A DNA stretch of 9,065 nucleotides from Ignavibacteria bacterium UBA5771 (GTDB lineage: Bacteria > Bacteroidota > Ignavibacteria > Kapaibacteriales > UBA2268): contig DIEP01000057.1 in assembly GCA_002418685.1 (NCBI GenBank), positions 1-9,065 of the forward strand, written 5' to 3'. The notes under the pieces were generated by a model. It was given only the letters and a program-made list of their open reading frames with translations, ran no database searches and was not told the DNA's origin. Position numbers and translations under genes: made by a program. Positions 1 to 7,036 of the stretch are shown here, piece by piece. Numbering within the stretch: position 1 is the stretch's first letter; each line of letters begins with the position of its first letter.

Positions 1-24
1 ATATTTTGTTTCATTAAAAATATA

Positions 25-91
25 GAGGTTGCCTCAAAAAGTGCCAAATAAGCCCTTCAAGATTACGATAATGCCACTTCTGAGACAACCC
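25..91 (-). terminator. Imperfect 16-17 bp inverted repeat after the EF-G-like gene; possible terminator or IS/MITE remnant
   Basis: Arms lie at about 27-43 and 75-90, separated by about 31 nt, starting about 20 nt past the EF-G-like stop. Read as minus-strand RNA, the arm GGUUGUCUCAGAAGUG pairs with CACUUUUUGAGGCAACC with one bulged U; its two non-Watson-Crick pairs are both G-U wobbles, whereas the plus-strand RNA would have C/A mismatches there. The transcript then continues into the U-rich CUCUAUAUUUUUAA. That polarity fits a 3' hairpin or terminator of the upstream gene. The loop is long for a classical intrinsic terminator, and the arm resembles ends of some insertion sequences, so a short non-autonomous element is an alternative. 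No convincing target-site duplication is visible. Confidence 0.5.
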
Positions 92-111
92 TATTTTATG
101 AGTTTTAAAGA

Positions 112-2235
112 TTATTCTTCTTCCTGTGCTTGTTTAGTATATGTTTCGATTAATTCTTGCTGCACATTAGGTGGAAGAGCTTGGTATTCTGCAAAATCAT
201 AAGTAAATGTACCTTTCGCTTGCGTCATCGATTTCAGTGCAGAATAATATTTATCAAGTTCTGCTTGGGGCATTTTTGTTTTGATAATTTGCATCTTACC
301 TTCTGTATCTATACCGAGTATGACAGCACGGCGAGAGGGCAAATCGCTCATAATATCACCAACAAATTGCTCAGGAACTTTAATTTCGACATTATAAATT
401 GGTTCAAGAATTTTCGGAGCAGCTTGCACAAATGCTTCTTTAAAAGCATTGCGCCCTGCAGTTTTGAAGGCTGCTTCATTTGAATCAACGGGGTGCATCT
501 TGCCATCATAAACAAACACCCGCACATCACGAACAAATGAACCTGTGAGAGGTCCCTCCTCCATCTTCTCCATTATTCCCTTCAGGATTGCAGGCATAAA
601 GCGTTGATCAATCACTCCACCAACAATGCAGCTGATATATTCAAGTTTGCCACCCCAATGTAGATCTATCTGCTCTCGCCCTCGGATTGTTAAATCAGGG
701 GGATTAGGAGCCCCTTCATACCAAGGATCGATTAAAATATGCACTTCTGCAAATTGCCCTGCTCCTCCGGTTTGCTTTTTATGACGGTAGCTGGCTCGTG
801 CTGCTTTCGTAATAGTCTCGCGATATGGCACACGCGGATCGATATATTCCGCTTCAACCTTAAATCTATTAGAAAGCCGCCATTTTATTAATTGCAATTG
901 CTGATCACCTTGTGCAAAAAGTATTGTTTGCTTTAATTCAGGGGAATGCTCAACAATAATTGAAGGGTCTTCCAAAGCAATTTGATGCAAGCTTGTGCCA
1001 ACCTTTTCTTCTTCACCCTTTGTTTTTGGAACAACTGCTATTCTAATTTTTTGTTTTGGATAAACAATTTGCGGATAAGCCGTATCAAAGCTTTTTTCGT
1101 GGAAAGTATCGCCAACTTTTGCATTTCTCAGTTTAACAGTAGCACCTATATCACCTGCTTGAATCGATGCAATTTCGTCTCGCTTTTTAGCTTGCACCGC
1201 ATAAACTTGGCTAAACCTTTCAGAAGAACCTCGATGATGATTGATCAACTCAACGCCTGATGATAATTTTCCTGTAACCACTTTTAGATAAGTTAAATCT
1301 CCAAGTTTAGGATCTGAATATATCTTATAAACATATAAAGAAGTTGGCACATTTGCATTGGGCTTGATTTCTTGCGAATCGGTTTTGTAAGTAATATCAC
1401 TTGCTTTTGGGAAATAATTAGTCACATAATCCAGAAATGAATTGACACCAATATTTTGCCTTGCAGAAGCAACAAGGATAGGATAAATTTCAGATTTCAA
1501 AAAAGCATTTTTTAAACCTTCTATCAATTCTTCCGTGTCCAGATTGCCCGTATCAAAATATTTCAGCATAAGCTCCTCGTCAGTCTCTGCAACGGAATCA
1601 ATAATTAAACTTCGCAATTCATTTGCTTTATCAGCAAAACTTGCAGGAATTTCTTCCTCTGTATATTTACCATCAGGAGAAAATTTCAACAATTTCATTT
1701 TTATCAAATCAATAATTTCATTGAAGCCTGACCCTGAATTAAGTGGATATTGCACTAATACTGCTTTTCCACCAAATGAACCGACCAGTTCATTTTGAAT
1801 TTTATCGAAATCGATTTGCTCGGAGTCAAGTTTATTTACAAGAAAAGCAATTGGCTTTTGAAGAGATTTTGCTCTATCAAAAAGAATGCTTGTGTGGAAT
1901 TCTACTGAATTAACTGCATTTACAAAGATTACTGATGCGTCTGCAACTTGGATCCCACTGAGCATTTCACCCACATAATCTTCAAGTCCTGGTGTGTCGA
2001 TAAAATTAATTTTTGTGGAATTCCATTCTGAATACATTAAAGAAGAAAATATAGAAAAGCCCTTCTCTTGCTCGATTTCAGTATAATCCGAAGCCGTGTT
2101 ATCATCCTCGACAGAACCCTTTCTATTAATAATTCCCGATTGAAATAAAATAGATTCAGAAAATGAAGTTTTACCTGAGCCCATAGGTCCCAAAAGAACA
2201 ATATTACGTATATCCTTTGCTTCATATTCTTTCAT
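112..2235 (-). CDS. Elongation factor G-like translational GTPase (EF-G paralogue)
   Basis: A 707-residue cytoplasmic GTPase with the full EF-G layout and length. Domain I carries G1 GPMGSGKT (16-23), a switch I segment ending KGFSI (58-62), G3 DTPGL (80-84), G4 NKLD (134-137) and G5 SAR (257-259). Domain II spans about 295-385, III about 395-470, IV about 472-605 with HKKQTGGAGQF and GSFVRDVRVFVYDG, and V about 610-690. Two positions mark it as the EF-G-like (EF-G2/FusA2) subgroup and not canonical FusA: switch I has Ser in place of the RGITI Thr, and the switch II catalytic His of DTPGH is Leu84. It also lies alone, without the rpsL/rpsG/tuf neighbours of the canonical gene. AAAGGTG lies 4 nt before the ATG and supports this start. 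Its physiological role is unknown; ribosome-associated or stress-linked GTPase activity is inference. Confidence 0.93.
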   Translation of the reverse strand: MKEYEAKDIRNIVLLGPMGSGKTSFSESILFQSGIINRKGSVEDDNTASDYTEIEQEKGFSIFSSLMYSEWNSTKINFIDTPGLEDYVGEMLSGIQVADASVIFVNAVNSVEFHTSILFDRAKSLQKPIAFLVNKLDSEQIDFDKIQNELVGSFGGKAVLVQYPLNSGSGFNEIIDLIKMKLLKFSPDGKYTEEEIPASFADKANELRSLIIDSVAETDEELMLKYFDTGNLDTEELIEGLKNAFLKSEIYPILVASARQNIGVNSFLDYVTNYFPKASDITYKTDSQEIKPNANVPTSLYVYKIYSDPKLGDLTYLKVVTGKLSSGVELINHHRGSSERFSQVYAVQAKKRDEIASIQAGDIGATVKLRNAKVGDTFHEKSFDTAYPQIVYPKQKIRIAVVPKTKGEEEKVGTSLHQIALEDPSIIVEHSPELKQTILFAQGDQQLQLIKWRLSNRFKVEAEYIDPRVPYRETITKAARASYRHKKQTGGAGQFAEVHILIDPWYEGAPNPPDLTIRGREQIDLHWGGKLEYISCIVGGVIDQRFMPAILKGIMEKMEEGPLTGSFVRDVRVFVYDGKMHPVDSNEAAFKTAGRNAFKEAFVQAAPKILEPIYNVEIKVPEQFVGDIMSDLPSRRAVILGIDTEGKMQIIKTKMPQAELDKYYSALKSMTQAKGTFTYDFAEYQALPPNVQQELIETYTKQAQEEE

Positions 2236-2679
2236 AAGACACCTTTAAGTTTTTGTTAAGTTTATGAAAATTGTATTTATAAAATTTTCTAAATTACTTA
2301 AAAAAAAGTAAATAATCGCGAAAGAAATGATGAATGGATAAATAATTTTTTTCTTTTATATATAGTTTTTCAAAAATCCGTTTGCTATGGCTGTTTCATA
2401 TTAATTAAATATTTATACATCCCACTTTTTTCATAATTAATTTATCTATGGTTAAAATTGAGGTCATTTTTAAAATACAAAGAAATAATAAGATAAATGA
2501 TGCTGAATTGTATATAGTTACATCAAAAGCATCAATTTCAATGACTTCAAATCTTTAAGTTTATATAAAATTAGGTTTGAATGGATTGTAAATTCAAAAT
2601 TGAGGGATGACCATTGATAGAGTGAAGAGTTCCTTCTTCGTTTTGCTCATTTTGGCAGAAATATTATTTTTGCAAGGTG
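2236..2679. other. AT-rich intergenic gap with no confident gene
   Basis: 444 bp between the start of the EF-G-like gene and the stop of the glycosyltransferase gene, both on the minus strand. It must hold the promoter of the EF-G-like gene, but I found no clear -10/-35 or TAnnTTTG match in the minus orientation. Two short plus-strand frames exist: 2448-2558 (36 codons, no family resemblance) and 2607-2747 (46 codons, with a signal-peptide-like N-terminus). Neither is supported enough to annotate. No tRNA or strong hairpin is visible. Confidence 0.6.
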
Positions 2680-3810
2680 TTATTGCGAGAGGATTCTCTT
2701 ATATAAATCTAATATTGCTTGGGCAAGATTTTCCCAATTATATTTAGATTTGAATAAATTAATATTTGCACTGAATTTTTCTTTTAAATTTTTATTAAAA
2801 TATTGCTCGATTGTCTTTGCAAGCTCGGTAGGGTCAATTTTTTCAACCATTAATCCTGTATTATACGGTGTTATCATTTCCTGCAAACCTCCAACATTAG
2901 TAGCAATGACGGGCAAATTGTATTGGTATGCAACGCCAATAATCCCACTTTGTGTTGCAGAGCGATATGGAAGCACGCAAACATCTGATGCTGAGAAAAT
3001 ACCCGGCACCTCGTCATCTGTAATATAATGATTTAGAAGCGTAATCGAGCTTTGCAATTGCAATCTGTCAATTATCTCCTGATATTTATTGAAATTGCCA
3101 TATACTTCACCTGCAATAATTAAGTGATAATCTTGAGGAAGCAATTTCAATGCGTTAAGCAATATATCCAATCCCTTATAATCTCGAATAAAACCAAAGA
3201 ACAAAAGTACTTTTTTATTTGGGGGAATATTTAACTTTTCTCTCGCTTCTTGCAATGGAATATTGGGTTGAAAGTGCGAATAAATCGGATGTGGGAAGAA
3301 TTCATATTTTGCATTTGGGACAAATTGATGCAAATCATCAAGCACTTGCTCACTCATCACAATAAAGCCATCTTGCCATCGCAAATAATACTTTATTAAA
3401 GATATATCAAATAATCTCTTTTCGTGTGGAATGACATTATCCAATATTCCGATAGACTTAGTATTCTTTTTGTGCAATATTTTCGAAACTTTACCCAAAG
3501 AAGGTGCAAAAAATGGCATCCAAAACTTTGATAAAAGCAAATCAGGTTCCCACGATTGGATTTCTTTTGCTGCTAAGTGCCAATTCAATGGATTTATTGA
3601 ATCCAAAATTCGCTTTGACCGGATTGTGTCCACGGGATCAGATGATGAAACAAATTGACTTTGTCCTGGAAATAAAAAAGAAGGATATTGACGAGTAAAA
3701 GTATAAGCGTTAATTTCTGCATTTCTTGCAAGTTGATGATATAATGATGCGTTATATTGGGCAATACCTCCGCGAAATGGATAAAATGTTGATAAATACG
3801 CAATTCGCAT
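2680..3810 (-). CDS. Glycosyltransferase, GT4 family (GT-B fold)
   Basis: About 376 residues, the normal length for a GT4 enzyme that transfers a sugar from a nucleotide-sugar donor, typically in exopolysaccharide, O-antigen or glycolipid synthesis at the inner face of the membrane. Numbering from the TTG frame start, the N-terminal Rossmann domain opens RIAYLSTFYPFRGGIAQY with the acceptor-side glycine pair at 15-16. The C-terminal domain starts KKVLLFFGFIRDYKGLD (about 200-216) and has the donor-site block LPYRSATQSGIIG...NVGGLQE (281-312). The first Glu of the classic E-x7-E motif is replaced within SATQSG, as in some GT4 subgroups. The reading frame also allows a TTG start at 3813; ATG at 3810 is preferred because it forms TGATG with the preceding TPR gene's stop, with AAGGA upstream. 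Donor and acceptor cannot be inferred. Confidence 0.9.
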   Translation of the reverse strand: MRIAYLSTFYPFRGGIAQYNASLYHQLARNAEINAYTFTRQYPSFLFPGQSQFVSSSDPVDTIRSKRILDSINPLNWHLAAKEIQSWEPDLLLSKFWMPFFAPSLGKVSKILHKKNTKSIGILDNVIPHEKRLFDISLIKYYLRWQDGFIVMSEQVLDDLHQFVPNAKYEFFPHPIYSHFQPNIPLQEAREKLNIPPNKKVLLFFGFIRDYKGLDILLNALKLLPQDYHLIIAGEVYGNFNKYQEIIDRLQLQSSITLLNHYITDDEVPGIFSASDVCVLPYRSATQSGIIGVAYQYNLPVIATNVGGLQEMITPYNTGLMVEKIDPTELAKTIEQYFNKNLKEKFSANINLFKSKYNWENLAQAILDLYKRILSQ

Positions 3811-4427
3811 CAATCTTGTTCCTTCAAGTATTTCAGTATTCTTACAGCATCTTTATATGTTGTATCTTGTAATTTATGCATATTTATGAATGTCTCGAAA
3901 TCTTTAATAGCTGATTTATCCTCTTTTTGGAAATAATAAATTAATGCCCGCCCATAATAAGCAAGGTCATAATCATTTTTGAGTTCTATTGCTTTATTAT
4001 AATCAACAAGAGCATTCATATCTTGCTGAATAAGATAATAAATATTTCCACGTTCGTAATATGCTTGATAGTTCGTAGGATTCACTTTGATGCAACGGGT
4101 TAAATCTCGAATGGCTTCATTGTATTTTTTTAAATTTCTACAAGCAATCGCTCGACCAAGCAAGGCATTAGGATCTTCTTCATTTTTTGTTAGTACTTTG
4201 GAAAAGTCTATTTCTGCTTTCTGATACTCTTGCAAATTGAGATAGCATACTCCTCTTGCAAAGTATGCAGGGATAAAATTCGGATTAAAATTAATTATAT
4301 TAGAGTATGAATCAGCCGATTCAGAATAGTATCCATTTTGAAAAGCATCATAGGCTTTTTGAAAATCGCTTTTTTGAGCTAATGCAGGAATAAAACAAAT
4401 AAAAAAAGCAAAGACTATTTTTTTCAT
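3810..4427 (-). CDS. Secreted or periplasmic TPR-repeat protein
   Basis: 205 residues. The N-terminus MKKIVFAFFICFIPALAQ is a Sec signal peptide with predicted cleavage after ALA, about residue 17, and no lipobox cysteine at the site. The rest is about five consecutive 34-residue tetratricopeptide repeats (roughly 19-51, 52-85, 86-119, 120-153, 154-187) with the usual Ala/Gly/Tyr spacing (for example PAYFARGVCYLNLQEYQKAE and QAYYERGNIYYLIQQ). TPR solenoids are protein-protein interaction scaffolds, so a periplasmic adaptor role is inferred; no enzymatic residues are seen. It is the first gene of an operon with the glycosyltransferase, sharing one base of stop and start (TGATG), which suggests translational coupling. 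The partner is unknown. Confidence 0.88.
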   Translation of the reverse strand: MKKIVFAFFICFIPALAQKSDFQKAYDAFQNGYYSESADSYSNIINFNPNFIPAYFARGVCYLNLQEYQKAEIDFSKVLTKNEEDPNALLGRAIACRNLKKYNEAIRDLTRCIKVNPTNYQAYYERGNIYYLIQQDMNALVDYNKAIELKNDYDLAYYGRALIYYFQKEDKSAIKDFETFINMHKLQDTTYKDAVRILKYLKEQD

Positions 4428-4447
4428 TTTGAAATATATTTAAAATA

Positions 4448-4481
4448 CAAATTTAAAATAAAAGTTTTAATTCTTCACAAA
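4448..4481 (-). promoter_or_regulatory. Candidate Bacteroidota-type promoter for the TPR/glycosyltransferase operon
   Basis: On the minus strand TTTG (4478-4481) is followed after 22 nt by TAAATTTG (4448-4455), matching the TTTG / TAnnTTTG consensus of the Bacteroidota primary sigma factor, about 20 nt upstream of the TPR start codon. The region is very AT-rich, so a chance match is possible, and the short leader it implies is a mild argument against it. Confidence 0.35.
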
Positions 4482-4529
4482 TTATAAATTTTCAAAAGTG
4501 TTAATTTGCATTTTTAAATTATTAAAAAA

Positions 4530-5714
4530 ATGAAAAATCATCAAAACGTTGGAATTAACACTCTTTGTGTGCATGCAGGTAGCTCGAGCGATGAGCTTGG
4601 TTCGGTTGTAACTCCTATATATCAAACATCCACATTCAAATTTAAAAATGCAGAACATGGTGCAAAACTTTTCAAGGGCGAGGAAAAAGGATTTATTTAT
4701 ACACGTCTTGGCAATCCTACAATTGAAGTGATGGAAGAGGCAATCGCAGAACTTGAAGGCGGATACAAAGCAATAGGATGTGCCAGTGGTATGGCGGCAG
4801 TTCATCTTCTTATTTCGGGAGTAATGGAATCAGGCGATCATCTAATTTGCAGCGAATCCGTGTATGGTGCCACATCTGTGTTGCTTTCTACTATTATGCC
4901 AAAATTCGGCGTTGAAACTACTTTTGTGGATACAAGCGATATCGAACTTGTAAAGCAAGCGCTGAAACCAAATACACGTATGATTTATGTTGAAACACCT
5001 GCTAATCCGACAATGGCAATCACAGATTTGTCAGCAATTAATCAAATCGCAAAGGAAAAAGGGTTATATTTTGCAGTCGATAATACATTTATGAGTCCAA
5101 TTTTGCAAAAACCTTTTGAATATGGAGCGGACTTTATTATTCATAGTATGACGAAGTATTTAAATGGTCATGCCGATGTTGTTGCAGGAATAATTGTCGT
5201 AAATAACCAAGAGAATTATGCTTTATTAAGAAAAATGAGCAATCATTTTGGTGGAGTTATTGATCCTTTCAATTCTTTTTTGGTTCATAGAGGATTGAAA
5301 ACATTGAATCTTCGCGTAATGCGACAGCAAGAAAATGCACAAAAAGTGGCGGAATTTCTCGAAACTCATATACAAGTTGAAAGTGTCTTATTCCCAGGTT
5401 TGCCAAGTCATCCTCAATATGAACTTGCAAAAAAACAACAGAAGGGATGCGGTTCGATGATTTCAATTGAATTAAAAGGTGGCTATGATGCAGGCGTCAA
5501 ATTGATGAACAATGTGAAGTTATTCCAATTAGCTGTCAGTCTTGGTGGAGTTGAATCCTTAATACAACATCCCGCCTCAATGACCCATGCGGGAATGGAT
5601 AAAGAATCGCGATTGCAAGCAAAAATTACTGACGGACTTGTTCGTTTATCAATTGGAATTGAAGATGTTGATGATCAAATTAATGATCTCAAAAATGCAC
5701 TGAATTTTATTTAA
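4530..5714 (+). CDS. PLP-dependent trans-sulfuration enzyme (cystathionine/methionine gamma-lyase or cystathionine gamma-synthase type)
   Basis: 394 residues, full length for the Cys/Met metabolism PLP family, cytoplasmic homotetramers acting on homocysteine, cystathionine, methionine or activated homoserine. Visible signatures: YTRLGNPT (57-64, Tyr and Arg contact the PLP phosphate of the neighbouring subunit), Tyr112 in VYGAT that stacks on the cofactor, Asp184 in VDNTF that binds the pyridine nitrogen, SMTKYLNGHADV with the Schiff-base Lys209, HPASMTHAG (347-355), and GLVRLSIGIE with Arg372 for the substrate carboxylate. The Cys typical of many methionine gamma-lyases after YG is Ala114 here, so beta/gamma-lyase versus synthase activity cannot be fixed from sequence. 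No Shine-Dalgarno is seen; the start is preceded by an A-rich tract. It heads a tight rightward cluster with panB 9 bp downstream. Confidence 0.93.
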   Translation: MKNHQNVGINTLCVHAGSSSDELGSVVTPIYQTSTFKFKNAEHGAKLFKGEEKGFIYTRLGNPTIEVMEEAIAELEGGYKAIGCASGMAAVHLLISGVMESGDHLICSESVYGATSVLLSTIMPKFGVETTFVDTSDIELVKQALKPNTRMIYVETPANPTMAITDLSAINQIAKEKGLYFAVDNTFMSPILQKPFEYGADFIIHSMTKYLNGHADVVAGIIVVNNQENYALLRKMSNHFGGVIDPFNSFLVHRGLKTLNLRVMRQQENAQKVAEFLETHIQVESVLFPGLPSHPQYELAKKQQKGCGSMISIELKGGYDAGVKLMNNVKLFQLAVSLGGVESLIQHPASMTHAGMDKESRLQAKITDGLVRLSIGIEDVDDQINDLKNALNFI

Positions 5715-5723
5715 CATAATTTT

Positions 5724-6548
5724 ATGTCAAAAAATATTAAAATTGATGATCGCAAGGTAACAACATTACGATTGCAAGAAATGAAAGAAAAAGGCGAAAA
5801 GATTGCATCATTAACAGCCTATGATGCAATCATCGCCCGAATCTTTGATGAAGCAGGACTTGATGTGATTTTAGTTGGAGATTCTCTCGGCAATGTTGTG
5901 CAGGGACTTGAAACAACAATTCCTGTGACACTTGAGCAAATTATTTATCATACTACTGCTGTAAAGAATGGTATAAAACGAGCATTGCTTGTTGCCGATA
6001 TGCCTTTTATGTCTTATCAAATTTCAAAGGAAGATGCTTTCTATAATGCAGGACGTCTTTTGAAAGAAGCAGGTGCTGAGGCAGTGAAACTTGAAGGTGG
6101 CAGTGTTGTAGTTGATACTGTCAAAATGCTCACTGAATCGGGAATACCCGTGATGGGTCATCTGGGACTTACTCCTCAGAGCATAAATAAATTCGGTACA
6201 TATCGCACTCGTGGCACTTCTCCAGACGAAGCTGACCGAATTTTCCGCGATGCAAAAATGCTTGAAGAAGCAGGTGCTTTTGCTATTGTTTTAGAAAAAA
6301 TTACTTCGCAATTGGCTGAAAGAATTACTAAGGAACTTTCCATACCTACAATCGGTATTGGGGCGGGTCCATACTGCGATGGTCAAATTCTGGTTTATAC
6401 TGATATGCTTGGTATCACTACCGATTTTACACCTCGATTTGTTCGCCATTACGCACATCTGCGTGACGAAATGAGCGATTCAGCTTCCCATTATCTTGAA
6501 GATATTAAGAATTCCGAATTTCCAAACCTTGATGAAAGTTATTCTTAA
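5724..6548 (+). CDS. panB: 3-methyl-2-oxobutanoate hydroxymethyltransferase (ketopantoate hydroxymethyltransferase)
   Basis: 274 residues, close to the roughly 264 of E. coli PanB. It transfers a hydroxymethyl group from 5,10-methylene-tetrahydrofolate to 2-oxoisovalerate, giving ketopantoate, the first committed step to pantothenate and coenzyme A. Family blocks occur in order: SLTAYDA (29-35), VGDSLGNVVQG (51-61), TTIPVTLE (64-71), ADMPFMSYQ (91-99), AVKLEGG (120-126), PVMGHLGLTPQS (142-153) and IPTIGIGAGPYCDGQ (207-221). By alignment with the E. coli enzyme, Asp53, Asp92 and Glu124 are the metal ligands and Glu191 the catalytic base; all are present. No panC or panD lies in the window. Spacing of 9 bp from the trans-sulfuration gene and 0 bp to the next lipoprotein suggests co-transcription. 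Confidence 0.97.
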   Translation: MSKNIKIDDRKVTTLRLQEMKEKGEKIASLTAYDAIIARIFDEAGLDVILVGDSLGNVVQGLETTIPVTLEQIIYHTTAVKNGIKRALLVADMPFMSYQISKEDAFYNAGRLLKEAGAEAVKLEGGSVVVDTVKMLTESGIPVMGHLGLTPQSINKFGTYRTRGTSPDEADRIFRDAKMLEEAGAFAIVLEKITSQLAERITKELSIPTIGIGAGPYCDGQILVYTDMLGITTDFTPRFVRHYAHLRDEMSDSASHYLEDIKNSEFPNLDESYS

Positions 6549-6953
6549 ATGAAGATAATCAAGTATATATTGCTCCTTTTTTCAATTGCTCAATTAATCA
6601 TCTTAATTGGCGGATGCAGTGAAACAAGTACTTTCCCTAATTATGAGAATATAATTTTTCCAGAAACTAATGTAAAATTCACTGACCAAGTACTACCATT
6701 TTTGCGTTATAATTGCGCTTATGCGGGGTGCCATAGTGGATATTCTCGTGCAGGAGGAGTGGTTTTGGATGATTATTTTGAAATTATGCTTAATCCTGGC
6801 TTGGTTATTCCTTCTAATCCTGATGGAAGCATTCTTGTTCAAATTTTAGAAAATCGATTGCCTCACTTAACTTATTTTTATCGAGGATCGATAACTCCGA
6901 ATCAGATCCATGGCGTTCGGCAGTGGATAAAAGAAGGTGCATTATTAAATTAA
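6549..6953 (+). CDS. Small lipoprotein with a C-x4-CH haem-c-like domain
   Basis: 134 residues. Lysines then a hydrophobic stretch lead to a lipobox LIGGC with Cys23 as the lipidation site, so the mature protein is membrane-anchored outside the cytoplasm. The core begins VKFTDQVLPFLRYNCAYAGC and reaches His62, giving Cys56-x4-Cys61-His62, a spaced variant of CxxCH. It continues with RAGGVVLDDY (67-76) and ends NQIHGVRQWIKEGALLN (118-134), the layout of small cytochrome-c-like domains common in the FCB group and Planctomycetes. The usual axial Met of an MP motif appears replaced by Leu in LPHLTY (104-109), leaving His106, His121 or Met80 as possible ligands. Its ATG directly follows the panB TAA with no gap. 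Haem binding and redox partner are unproven. Confidence 0.75.
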   Translation: MKIIKYILLLFSIAQLIILIGGCSETSTFPNYENIIFPETNVKFTDQVLPFLRYNCAYAGCHSGYSRAGGVVLDDYFEIMLNPGLVIPSNPDGSILVQILENRLPHLTYFYRGSITPNQIHGVRQWIKEGALLN

Positions 6954-7036
6954 ATTTGTTTTCTTAACTTTTCTCCCATTGTTTTTTCTTAATTTTGCTT
7001 TTTAATTAAATTTCATTTTATTATTGTGAGGTTGAT

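Noticed and set aside
157..483. Plus-strand open frame of 108 codons inside the EF-G-like gene
   Set aside because: Antisense shadow of a strongly conserved coding region; no recognisable protein features.
2448..2558. 36-codon plus-strand frame in the gap after the EF-G-like gene
   Set aside because: No ribosome binding site, no motif and AT-rich composition; fits a chance frame.
2629..2645. GAAGA/TCTTC hairpin followed by GTTTT as a terminator
   Set aside because: Weak 5-bp stem with a short T-run, on the strand opposite to the neighbouring genes.
6951..6997. TAAATTTG and TAATTTTG matches to the TAnnTTTG promoter box upstream of the two-domain lipoprotein
   Set aside because: No TTTG at the right distance (one is 31 nt away), and matches are expected by chance in such AT-rich DNA.
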